DNA from: Chamaea fasciata
Taxonomy: Eukaryota; Chordata; Aves; Passeriformes; Sylviidae
DNA: 64,000 nucleotides
Assembly: GCA_029207755.1 (NCBI GenBank)
Contig: JARCOQ010000002.1
Span: forward strand, 40,930,244-40,994,243
Direction: 5' to 3'
In this document: one piece after another, positions 11,401 through 22,800 of the stretch
How positions within the stretch are numbered: the stretch's first letter is position 1
How the letters are laid out: every line of letters begins with the position of its first letter
The notes under the pieces: generated by a model
Told to the model about the DNA's origin: nothing
The model's database searches: none
Seen by the model: only the letters and a program-made list of their open reading frames with translations
Program-made: the position numbers and the translations under genes

Positions 11401-13408
11401 TTCTCCAAATGCTGTGTCAATGAGGGACTCTCAGAAGGACTCATCTCAGGGACTGTATGTGGTATCTAAAGTATCTTTCAAATTGGCAAAATAAAGGACA
11501 GGAAAGGAATGCAGAGAAAGTAGTACCAAGCTGCATTAATTTCTAACCCTGTCCTTTCCCAGAAATTCCCTGCTCAGGGAGAGACCGAGGTGAAGGGAGT
11601 TCCCATCCTTTGCCAAAGGGATCTGAAGTCCCTCAACAGCACTTGGTGCAATCTCTCATATCTCTGAAGTTACATAAGGACCTAAATGCCTGGAAGAATA
11701 CAAGTGTCACTGCATTCTCTTTGTTTTCTAACAAGCATGAATAATATATGCAAAATTCACTCCCTACCCTCTCAGGATTATCTGTCCTAGCAGAGATAAG
11801 GTTGTGTGTATTTGGTTGTCAAAAGTTAAATAATGGGCTATACTGTATTTGTAGCCCATGCTTGCTGGAAGAACTGTGTGTAGCTCAGCCAACCCTTAGA
11901 GGGACCATGGGATGGTGGCATTCTGCCACTCACAAATTGTTTCATTTTCTCTGTGTCCTGAGGTCCAGAGCCAGGTCATGATGACAACCTGACAAAGCTG
12001 TCTTGGTGGAAGCGTGTGGTCCTGCACACTAATTTCCACATGCACTCAAAGTAAGCAAGGTTCTATAACAGAACTGAACAGCATGCTGGACTTCAGGTCA
12101 GGGAGCTCTGATATGCTATAGTCAGCAAAAAAAGGGAGCAGCAGTAGCTTAAGTTATTTAGAGATACAATGCAAGAAAAAACTTTTCCAAGGTAAGAAAT
12201 AGCTCAAGAACTGGATTTGGTTTTTTGATTTCTGGAGCAAATACGACCTTTATGGAAGACTTGCTTTGTTCCAAAGGTTTAACTCTAATAAAAAACTACT
12301 TCAAGTTTTATTAGTCATGTAAGTCCTTTTGAAGTGCTTTAAAACCAAACATATAACAAACACTTATTTTTAAAGGCTATGCTCATGATTTTCAGGGGCC
12401 AGAGTCTGAAATTCCTTGTTTGCCTGCTTTCCCTCATTCAAGAGTAAGTTGCAGAGTCCACAGCGTGCCAAGCTGACAGAGTGCCAAGCTCCTTACTGAT
12501 GCGACAGTCACAAATCTTGTCCAAGTGTCACATTTCTGAAGACTGAAAACATCAATATTCTGCAATACTAAACAAGAAGAAAATTGAGTAAATCACCAAA
12601 CCTGACACGACAATGTTCACAATACTTCTCTCTGTACCTTTTCACATAATACAACAGCAGCTATTAAGAAACCATCACTGCCAGGCAGTGAGACATCAAA
12701 GCCTTGCTGCACACTCTAAGCCTGGAATAGTTCATTTCAATTAATAGCTGACATGCTGAGCTTTGCTGTATCCAATAAAGTAGATATCTATGACAAAAGA
12801 TGCACTAATAAGGAGGAAAAGAAACAGGTAGTCCCTTACATCTCATTTACTGGCATTCTATCATCATTTTTGGCCTGTAGTGCTGGTAGCACTTTCTCTC
12901 TCCAGGTCCTGTATTAGTTATGTCTGCCATGGATAAGTTGTATCTGTTGTCCCACAGCACACTGTATAGCTGAAATGTGGTCTAAGCTGTCATCTCTACA
13001 TTCGTCACGGGGATTTGTGCACTGTTCATATCCTGAAAACTCCTGCAGACATATTTTCTCAGGCCTGTGTCTTTGACCATATCATGTCACCCAAACAACA
13101 CTTACTGACACACTCTGCTGTATCAAATATACAGTACTTGTCCTGACTTCCAAAGACTATATAATTTATTATGGCTTACTAGTAACTTCCTTCTTATGTG
13201 CTATCAAACTCTTGATTATAAACTATGTCTTATGATCTGCAGCCCTTGACTGCCATACTTAGTTTGCTGTGTAGCTTGGAAAGATGCATGTTTCTATCAG
13301 CCACTGAGGAACTTATTTATGCTCCTTTACACTCTCCTGAATATAATATCCATGGAAACTTTACAATGACCAGTCAGACCAGATGTTGGCTATTATGCTA
13401 ACTTGTTT
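8469..13408. other. unassigned AT-rich DNA
   Basis: Minus-strand exon-like segments occur at 8816-8858, 9191-9206, 9515-9611 and 10022-10073, and a both-strand open block lies around 10872-11160. None encodes a recognised protein. The rest holds only short A-rich stretches. No RNA gene or interspersed repeat is recognised. Confidence 0.4.
9515..9611 (-). other. candidate internal exon, 97 nt (low confidence)
   Basis: On the minus strand it is preceded by a tract ending ATATCCAG and followed by GTGAGAC. One frame is open for 31 codons and includes an internal Met (MENIIKNVAGEPDFY). Phase 1 in, phase 2 out. It can be linked through a 16-nt segment (9191-9206) and a 43-nt segment (8816-8858) to the series ending at 3150. 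The need for a 16-nt microexon weakens the case. Confidence 0.2.
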
Positions 13409-14060
13409 TGGAATGGTTTGCAATATTGGAGGGTACTTCCAAAGATCATCTAGTCCAATCCCCCTGCCACTGGCATGGACATTTGTCATTAGATCAGGTT
13501 GCTCAAGGCTCTATGCCACCTGGCCTTGAAAACTACTTATGATGGGTTATACACAAGTTCTCTCACCAACGTGTTCCAGCATCTCACCATCTTCCCTGCA
13601 GAAATATCTTCCTCACATCCAGTACAAACTTACCTCCTTTTCAGTTTAAAACCATTGTCCCTTGAACTGTCACTATGTGCCCTGGTAAAAAGTTTCTTTC
13701 TTATAAGCCCACTTTATGTGCTGAAAGACTGCAGCAATATCTCCCCTGAGCCTTCTGTTCCCCAGACTGAACATTTCCAACCCTTTCAGCCTGTCTTGAT
13801 AGGAGTTGTGTTCCACCCCTCTGATCATTTTCAGGGCCCTTCTCTGGACTTGCTGTAACAGACTCATGCTTATTTTTATGTGCTCCGGGCCTCAGAGTTG
13901 GATGCAGCACTTCAGGTGAGGTATTATCTCAACCTGCTGGCCATGCTGCTTTGGATGCAGCCCAAAACTTGACTGGCTTTCTAGGTTGTGAGTGCACATT
14001 GCCAGATCATTTTTAGTTTTTTAGCTACCTCCAAGTCCTTCTCTGCAGGACTGCTCTTAA
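13409..14060 (-). mobile_element. CR1 LINE, 3' part, minus orientation
   Basis: The low-coordinate end is the reverse complement of the CR1 3' terminus: the GGACTAGATGATCTTTGGAA motif appears as TTCCAAAGATCATCTAGTCC. Moving to higher coordinates, the minus-strand frame at 13673-13867 carries the reverse-transcriptase C-terminal signature (QRRALKMIRGVEHNSY, then RLRGDIAA). Beyond it is the typical CR1 stretch that reads TTGGATGCAGCCC on the plus strand. The copy is 5'-truncated and carries frame disruptions, so it is inactive. CR1 copies normally lack target-site duplications, and none is visible. Confidence 0.92.
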
Positions 14061-16340
14061 CAGTTTGTAAATTTAATCTGCCACTGCTTGTGGTGGACTC
14101 CATCTGGTCAGAATAACCTCCTTTTCTTTTTCATTCACGCCACACTCAGGATAAAAAAGATGCCCAACAGTACTGATGGCAGAAGATAAGACTGGTCTTT
14201 GGGAATGTGACTTAAGAAGAACCAGGACTGGGATGTGAACATGCTGAAGAAGTTCATATCTTTGGTGCTGCTAAAAATCCCACTAAACCTGTCACATAGG
14301 CTCCATTTACAATAAGTGGATTCAGAATTAATTAAGATATTTATCTGCTGGCAGAGAAAGTGAATCATCTCGATGCCCATTGTTTGGTATGTCTATGCCC
14401 ACCTCGAAGTAGGAGGCTGCCGGCAAGAGCATGGGGCTGTTTGTTCCTCCAACTCCTCTCTGGGGGCTTTGGGGAGCACCCACTCCCATCCACCGAGGAC
14501 CTGCTCACACCTGGGCAAGGGCCAACAAACTTCTTTGCCAACAACCTTCAGCCCCCTGCATCACAGCTGGGGACCTTGACCAGGACCATCACAGCATCTG
14601 GTGTTACCAAGAGGGCTGAGGACTTTGGGGACCACTGTCACAAGTTTCAACCAACTACTAGAATTTAACATAGCTTCTATAACAACAGCAAGTGGGGTTT
14701 CAGGAAAGATTGACTGGCTTTCTGGTCTGCCTGCCCTGCTGTCAATACACTGCACTCACTGGAGTAACAGGGGGCTTCTCACACACAGCTTGAAGTGAAT
14801 GGTTTGTGTTAAGTTTTAGCGAGAGGCAGAGAGCCACACTACCTCAGGAGCACTTTGATCATGCCTAACTGGGGACTCCAGAAATTTAAAAGATTCACTA
14901 TTCTTTTTCTTCTGAACAAGACCACAAGTTTTTTTCTTCCCCTCCACTAACTCAAAACCAGAGAGACAGCACTCATGCCTATAACAGACTTGACACAATC
15001 TGATGCACACTACGATACTTGACAACACCGACAACTTTATCTGATTTTGTAGAAATATATTGTTTCTGACTCCTTCCTGAAAACCAGGTTTGATTCTGTG
15101 TTCTCACTGAGTTGCACAAGCTTGGATACTGCAGGCATTTCTTCCTCCCTGTTTATTATCCATAAGCCTCCCCAAACTAGTACACTTAGGAGGAACAGAG
15201 AGGCTAAAAAGAGTAGGGCTTGATTTATTTTTCCCCCCTTCCACCATTTGGTGCTGCTGTGGCATCACAAACCTTGGCTCTTTGTCTTTTTTTTAACATA
15301 AATGTGGTGGCCAGCCCCTAAACCATGTGATCCTTCTTACCTCTGAAAAACCTCATCTGCACACAAGAGACAAAGTGCCTAGCTCCTCTAAAATCACTGG
15401 GGGTGATGTATCAGAGTTACCTCACCCTCAAATATCCATCTGTAGATAAAGCCACTAAGCACTTACATAGGTTAGAAACAAACAGGGCACACACCAAATC
15501 AGGAGCTCCACCATCAGTGACCACTCCTGGCTGGGTTCAGTGGCAGGAATGTGATTTCCAACTTCATGCTGCCAGCTTTGGGTATTCCAAGTACATTGAC
15601 CTAGGAGTCAGGAGGCTGTGAGGAGTGAACCAGAGACCCCAAATTCTGTGGAAGCCAGTGATGCACAAGTGCACACTCAAGTTTCCATGCCGGAGACAAC
15701 ACACCTGACATGAGGCAGCACATCACCCACCACTTGGAGATGAAGGAGCAGAGTGTGGGGCTCCCTCCTGAGCAGTCCCTTCCTCCTGGGGATCATTGGT
15801 AAATACAGTGCTTCCCTTACACAAGAGAGCAATATTCTACACTACTCAGGCAGCTGAGATGTCACAGAAAGCACAGGCAGCCCTGGGTTCCCCATGGAAG
15901 CCATGCTATGACCACAGGGAAATTCAGCCTCAACCAGGAGATGCCCCACGTGGCTTCACTCACAGGTGCTCCACGGAATATCCACTCAGCACAGACAAAC
16001 ACAGCTTTTCTCTTTGATATGTTTAGGAGCAGCACAACAAAACCTACTTTTTTTTACAGGAGATTCAGCCCCTCATCCACACCACCAACCACCCCCTGAC
16101 AAATTTCAAGCCTTTTTCAAAATCCAGAGAAGTTATTGCTACTCAAAGTCAACACATTTATCAAGATCAGAAAACAAACTTTTTTTTTTTCCCTGCTTTA
16201 TTCCCAGAAATTCCTGGCATTCTCCAGTCATCATTTTTCTAAAGAAAATAATTAAAATAATATGGCTTAGGGCAAATATTCATCTTGGAAAAACTCATCC
16301 CAAGCTGTCAAAGTGTAGTACTGTCATCAATCTTGAGGGG
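14061..16340. other. unassigned DNA with a GC-richer block
   Basis: About 14380-14790 is noticeably richer in G and C than its surroundings and has overlapping open frames on both strands. This is what GC-rich DNA gives by chance. I recognise no domain, LTR terminus or RNA gene in it. The remainder is AT-rich with T-runs only. Confidence 0.4.
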
Positions 16341-16580
16341 AATAAAAAAAAGACAAAGACAATGAAAAAGACAAAGACAAAGAAAAAAAGAAAAAGGAAA
16401 AGGAAAAGGAAAAGAAAAAGAAAAAGAAAGAAAAAGAAAAAGAAAAAGAAAAAGAAAAAAAAAGAAAAAGAAAAAGAAAAAGAAAAAGAAAAAGAAAAAG
16501 AAAAAGAAAAAGAAAAAGAAAAAGAAAAAGAAAAAGAAAAAGAAAAAGAAAAAGAAAGAAAAAGAAAAAGAAAAAGAAGG
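16341..16580. repeat. (AAAAAG)n polypurine microsatellite
   Basis: About 240 bp made almost entirely of A and G, mostly AAAAAG units, with a few AAAAGG, AAAG and longer A-run interruptions at the left end and a nearly pure hexamer array from about 16440 to 16578. It opens long artificial frames: K/E-rich on plus (to 16601) and F/S/L-rich on minus. These are not genes. The strict purine/pyrimidine strand asymmetry makes it a candidate for triplex (H-DNA) formation and for length variation. Confidence 0.97.
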
Positions 16581-18189
16581 AAGTGTATGAAGTCTTCATA
16601 AGAGATGTCAATCTTAAGAATGCTCAGTGGGGCTCTGAGTAGACCTGAGCTGAGCCAATCCTTCCTTCCAAAACACATGGGGTGGTGTTTGATGGGTGGT
16701 GCAAACTGCATGGTGGGTGGTTTGCCAGCCAGCTCCAGAGTATGCTGAGTGGTGCCTGCCCTCAGGGGCTTGGTGGTCAGCACTTGGGCTCTCTCCAAGC
16801 ACAGAATTAAAAGGATAAACTCCAGGCCATAAAAGTGAATCAAGTTTAGCTTCAAAAGCAAATGGGTATGAGTAATAACCCCACAGATACTTTTTAAGAG
16901 CACTGTAACTGTTTGTCCAGGAGTTTCCCTGACCATCTCCACCATAGACACCTCCCCCCCTTTGGTGTGACACAAGGGTTTATCAGCACTCCTCCAAAAA
17001 AAGTGCATAACTGCCGTGGCTCATCTCCAGTAATACAGATAGACCCTGTACGACTCACAGTAAAATCCTTATCTCATATCCCACAGAACAGTGTTTTTTC
17101 CCTGTGTTCCCTCCCACCTCTCTCTACCTATAAACACATACAACTCATCAGTGTAATTCTGTATAAAAGTTAAAAAGTAAGACCACCATGAAGTGCTGAT
17201 CACATAACAACATTCAGATTTTGTAGACTAAGACTGAATAAAATATGCACACATCCACACAAACTGAGGAGCTGAACATGTACTCCCAGAGAAGACACCT
17301 TTAACTGAAAATTGCTTTCATATCTTGCCTCCTGCCAGGATATAGTTCTAAATGCTGTAAATCTAAGTAGAAAAACCTGCATTACTAACTAATACAGATC
17401 AGTCTCAACTTATTCTCCTCTTCAGGCACTGGTGCTTTTGCCCTTTAAGGTTAATCATTTAGGAAGACAATATTTTGACTTTTCAGAGCACTGTATTTTA
17501 CAAGAAGTGTTGAAGAAGGAACTTCACTGAAAGCCCTTGATGAAACATTCCTCTGAAAAAAACCCCAAAAATCAATAAAACCTTTGAAGTGTTGTTTGAT
17601 GTACAGCTGGTCTCATTTTCTGATGTGCCAGCATAAAACTGACTTCTGAACAAATTCTAATGAAAGAAATCAGTAAGAATTGTCTTATATGAAATAAAAG
17701 CCATGATAAAATCAGCAGAAAATGTATACAATCTTTTAGATAAATGTAGTTAACAATTTAAAAAATTAATGGCAGAGACAAATTCTTGAACTCAATGAGG
17801 CATGGGTACAGCATCTACCTGGAATTTTGGACTGGGGGAAATTTTGAGCTTCCTGTTCCCAGGATCCTGACAACTGCGTTGGAAAGAGAGTTGAAGTGGT
17901 CTGTTGGTAGTGCCTGCAGCCTCCCCTGCTTTCTCACCAGTGTTGGTGTGGCTCAGGAAGATGACATGCATCCCACGGGAGAGGGCACACCCAAGACCAC
18001 AGCTACAGCAGACTTGGAAGTCTGTCTGTGTTTAATAAATGTCAGGTTTTGATAGCATGCATCATTATTGTTAATTGTATTCAAACCCAGCAGGGCCCAT
18101 GCCCATATTGCACTCATCAATTTGTACAAAAGCTAACAAGCTTTAACCTCCACATGTGCAGAAGCAGCCTGTGTACCTGGCAAAAACCC
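16581..18189. other. unassigned DNA
   Basis: Nothing recognisable. Minus-strand frames that run out of the polypurine array end here and are artefacts of the array. Confidence 0.45.
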
Positions 18190-18515
18190 AAGGAAGCTGC
18201 AGCAAGGTGGGAGTCAGCCTCTTCCCACAGGCAAGCAGCAGCAGGACACAAGCAAATGGAGTCACACTGCACCAGCAGAGGTCCAGATTCAGGTCAGACA
18301 TCCAGAAGAATTTCTTCCCTGAAAGGGTTGACGAGCATCGGAATGGACTGCCCAGGGAGGTGGTGGAGTCCTGAACACCCTGGAGGTGCTCAAGAAACGA
18401 CAGGATTTGGCACTTAGTGTGATGGTCTACTTGAGATGGCTGTGTTTGGTCACAGGTTAGACTTGATCTTCGAGGTCTTTTCCGGTCTTAATGTCGCTGT
18501 AATTCTGTAATTTGC
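18190..18515 (+). mobile_element. CR1 LINE 3' end, plus orientation
   Basis: This matches the final part of a CR1 element in order: the segment before the 3' UTR (GGACACAAGCAAATGGAGTC), AGAATTTCTTCCCTGAAAGG, GGACTGCCCAGGGAGGTGG, the GACTTGATCTTCGAGGTC motif, and a degenerate ending near TGTAATTCTGTAATTTG. It has no intact reading frame and is heavily 5'-truncated. Confidence 0.92.
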
Positions 18516-18680
18516 ACCAATGATCTCCTTATCTATTAACTCAACCCTTGACTAGAATGCTATGATATCTATGGAATTGTATAATCTCAATTAATCCTAA
18601 TCAATAATTAGTAATTGCAAAGCCCGCAAAGGCTACTGGAGTAATTCGGAACTACGAGAGAACAATACTACCTGATAGGG

Positions 18681-19621
18681 TGTCTTGGTTTGGGAAGACA
18701 GGTATCTGCCAGGTAATAAAAAAAACAACTGGAGTTTTTTTTGGAATGGAGAATGTAAACTCTCCCCACCTTTTTTTTTTTTCTTTTTTTAATTATAAAT
18801 TTACAATCAGAGGTTCTTAGGCAAAGATTTGGGAAATAGGAATAGCAGTTCTTTACTAGTATGTATTACAAAGCAAACAAACACCAAAAAAACCCACCAA
18901 ACAACTACAGCATTAATAACAAACGAAAACAGTACTAAGAACCTTGAGGGCTTTGTTTCACAAAACCCAGGGCAGTTTCGTTTTTGTGTCTCTGCAGGAT
19001 CCTCAGAGCACCAAGCTGAAACAGTGGAAAAGTCCCGGGCTGGTAGCTGGGATGGCAGGGTGTCCCGGCAGGCAGGGGCAGGATGTCCCGGCAGCACAGG
19101 GGGTGCAGGGTCACACTGTAGCAAGTGGAGCAGCACCGAAGAAGCCGAAGGCGAGGCAGTGCCTGGCCCAGCTCCCGCGGGTGGCAGAGAAAACTCAGGA
19201 TTCAGGCCGAACCGGTGATAGTAGATTTCCCAGGACTGGATCCCTTTGGCCACAGTGAAACTCTTCCAGCCAGCAACAGCCGTTCTCTCTCTCCCCAAAC
19301 GCCGAAAAAAGAACAGCCCGCAGCTGCCTCAAGCTCCGTCTTTTACCTGCGTTATCTCCCTCTTCCACCTTTGTCCACCTCTTTGTTTCGGTTAAGTACT
19401 TTCAAGTGTCCAACACTTGGTCTCCTTGGTAACTTATGGGGAAAAAATTCTTTAGAGAAAGAAGGAACAAACCTAACCCCCAACAAGGGCTACAAAAGAC
19501 TTTCTCACCCTTCCTTATATAAAATCTGTTAAGCTACAATGAGTAATTGAAGGTGTCTAGCTCACTATTTTTCTTGAGAATTTCAGAAACATCTCCCTAT
19601 ATCTCCAGGACTATCATAACA
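18681..19621 (+). mobile_element. probable solo LTR of an endogenous retrovirus
   Basis: The block of about 940 bp starts TGTCTTGGTTTGG and ends CATAACA, so it has TG...CA termini. I know the opening sequence, and the GGGAAATAGGAATAGCAG motif near 18829, from LTRs of songbird ERVs; this is memory, not a search. Inside are a T-rich stretch (18769-18790), a GC-rich centre with a repeated TGTCCCGGCA (19061 and 19084), and a TATA-like TTATATAAAA at 19515-19524. No gag, pol or env reading frame or tRNA primer site follows, so it is called solo. No clear 5-bp target-site duplication is seen, which leaves the exact ends uncertain. Confidence 0.72.
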
Positions 19622-19768
19622 CTTACGGAATACTCAGAAGTATCAAAGTAACGTTTTAGCTGATTAAAATATCACCACATTTTCATGTTGCATTGGTAAG
19701 AAATGTTATTGATATAACACGATGTTTTTTAGGCATATCACTCCCTTAATGCATTTTCACACATTGTT

Positions 19769-19770
<2 letters not shown>
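19622..19770. other. flank between LTR and poly(T)
   Basis: AT-rich sequence with no recognised element. It was examined for a repeat of the 5' flank of the LTR (GATAGGG), which is not found. Confidence 0.5.
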
Positions 19771-19813
<43 letters not shown>

Positions 19814-19818
19814 TATAT
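19771..19818. repeat. T40 homopolymer followed by (AT)4
   Basis: Forty uninterrupted T residues (19771-19810) followed by ATATATAT. It may be the poly(A) of a minus-strand retrotransposed sequence, but no recognisable body lies on its left side (lower coordinates), where the body of such an insertion would be. Confidence 0.95.
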
Positions 19819-22800
19819 GTTAAGGTATCTTTGTGAGATTGCTATTCAAAAGGCACTCCTGGAGAAAAGGTTAAAAGCAGTTAGGAGAGGAGACTTATTT
19901 CATTTTCTCTCAAGCATTCATCAAGAGGTGAACAAATCACTCTGTCCACTTCCAAAGGGCCATGGGCAATGCTCACAATGCCTCTAAGCATGGATCACTG
20001 TCCTGTCCATGTCTCACAGCTCCCACCTCTGAAGCCACCTGTTGAAGAGATGCTTCCACTCCCCTTTTGCTGTTCCAAATCTTTTTTCTTTTTTAAACGT
20101 AATTCAGCATCATCCCCACACTGCAGTGGTCCCTGCAACCTCAGAATTAAGTAATTTTCAGTACACCAATAGGCTGGCAGCATTGACACGTCCCTGACAC
20201 CCCAGGCTTCTGGTGATACAGTGTCCCTCCGTCCAACATGACTTGTGTCACTCTGACCTTCAGGCAAACACTAATGTCAGCAACTATTAACTTTGCTAAG
20301 TTCATTATGCACTGAGTGTTTTTTCTTGAAATTATTCTCGTTTGTAATCTTGCACTGTATAATGTTATACTCAGGATTCTATGATTTTCACAATGGTGTG
20401 GAATCACACTTTGAATACCATTATTACAAACCCAGAATAGCCATCTTTTTATTTCCTCGATTTGGAGATAAATAATTACAAATAACAGAGAAGAAACAGA
20501 TGGGCAAACACAGCAAGCAGAAGCAGACATGATCTCTGTTTAAACTGTCTCTGACTCATGCCACCAGAATACTGCTTGTGCCAAAATGAGACAACATACC
20601 ACTCTTCCATGAGCTACAGGATTTCATGCAATCAGGAAAAAATGATAGGAATCATGCTGATACTATCATGAAGTCTCGATGATTCTAATTAAATATGTAT
20701 TCATTTCACAACTACTGAAATATTACAGGGCTAATTTTTAAAAGAGGAGTATCCATGCAGGCAGTCATGGACTTATTAAGATCTCCAGGTTCCTGCAGAT
20801 GAGTCCGTGCCTTCAAAATGATCTTTAAATGCCTAATCTTTTAATGATCTCTAAATACCTTTTAACATCTTCTGCAATATTAGCGGGTCCTGTTAGAATT
20901 AATGGGAAACAGCTGTTCTGAAATAATGTGAAAGATTTCTTAATATTTTAATATCTCTGTTCCAGCTTGTCCTTAGTAATAGGTCCAGACTGCACTAACA
21001 GTTTTTGTGTCTTAGAACAATTCCTAAGGTATTCCAAATACTCAGTCTGATGTGTGGGTGATATAAGGGATCTCATTGTCTTTCACCCTTTTTCATGCTT
21101 CTGCGAGGAAAAAAAAAACAACAAACCGGCGTCATGCCTTCATTAATATTTTGCAGTTCATTAATAAACGCTATGAAATACAGCCTCAAGTGAGAGGGAA
21201 ATTAATGAATTTTCTGAGCCACTGGCAATTAGTTTTGAAAGACTGCATATATCTGGTGAGCTCCCAAAAAGAGAGAAAAAGGAAAACGTGGCCTCTGTTT
21301 TTCAAAAATAGAGTTAACAAGTACCTGGAGAGCAAAGCAACATGCTTCTGACCCTTCCAAAGGCAGGCAGCTGAGTCCCCAGTCCTCTACTTAACCCAGA
21401 GGGTGCACATACTACTTGGGTATCATAGTGAAGAAGTATCAAAAGAACAGAAAATTGACAAACAATATATGGGACAGTGACCAAGCTGTGACATGGAAGA
21501 ACAGCATTTTTCTGCATCATGACTGCTTTTGCAAAATCAATAAAGAACATGGAAGTTCATTTGTAATGTAGAAAATCGCATCCAAGGAGACAACACTATG
21601 TCCCCAAAAGAAGTGCTGCACATGAAGCATTTGGCTTTATTTTTAACCCATTTAATAATTTACAAAGGAAGGCTATCAATGAACACCTAATCAGAATTTT
21701 ACCTTCTTGAGTTACCAAAACCAGCAAGTCTGTCATTGAAAACCATCTGTTAGCCACAGCTGGCAATTCCTCTGCTTATAAATCTGACGCTATCTTTTAC
21801 GAGCCCTTGCTGAAGTCATGGTGATGAGGTTGTTACTTCATAACTGAATAATGCAGCTTCATAGCTTGAAAATTCCCTGCTGAATGGCTTTAGGTGAACT
21901 TGTGGAAAACAGAGGGAGACAGAATGGCTGAAGAAGACAACTGCTGCAGAAATCTGCCATCCCACTGCCCAGAGGCAACTTCACGTTCTCTCTCACCAAA
22001 GGCTGAGTCTGCAGCTTGAAAAGACACTAGAGGTTTGAAAAATACTTCAGGATGCATGAAAAAAAAAAAGGTGCAATGTGTTTTGTCCCTGTTTTCTGAA
22101 TTGGTTTGAGAGTAGAAATAGACCATTCAGAGGCTGTGCTGACTGTGTTTGTCTTATCAAATTACATTTTCACTCCAACTTTATTTCTGTTATATTTCTA
22201 AGTTACAAACTTGAAATTTTTACAGGTCAGGTCTGGGTTTCTTGAACTTCTTGGATAGCAAAACCACCCTACTACATACAGTTTATGTACAGAATAGGAA
22301 ATGAGGGCCCTGGAAAAAATACTAGCACAGAGACTCAAATTATTTATAAAGAAAATTAAGTGCTTCATTGCAAAAGATAAAGAAGTGAAACTACAATACA
22401 GCATTGCAGCAGAGAAATGCATGAAATTAAATGAAACACCACAGCATAAAAGGGAGAAGAATTCACAGAGAAACACAGTAAAGAGAATTATTACAAAGTA
22501 TAAAAGATTAAACTACTTCATGTTAACCCCTAAGGTACTTCAGTGTATACATTTGCAGACAGTGTGCCTAAACAAGAGCCTGGAGAAAGTTATTTCTGTC
22601 AATGAAAGGCAGATTTTTCTGTCACCAGTGCTGAAGTAGCCATTTTATTCCCTGCCAAACTACAGATTGCTTTGAAAGAAAAGAGGTTTCTTTTTTATTA
22701 CAAGGACTCTAAACCAGTTACAGCTGTGCAACAAAACAGATGTGGGACGGCAGAAGTGGAGGAAAGTTCACTGGATGGAGTGTAAAGGAAATAATGATGA

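Noticed and set aside
11566..11592. Plus-strand 27-nt microexon with excellent splice sites (CCTTTCCCAG ... GAG|GTGAAG)
   Set aside because: Isolated on the plus strand with nothing to join. It is useful as a reminder of how often perfect-looking pseudo-exons occur by chance.
15966..17008. Open frames of 211 (plus) and 237 (minus) codons, the longest in the window
   Set aside because: Both run through the AAAAAG array and consist mainly of K/E or F/S/L repeats. They are artefacts of the microsatellite.
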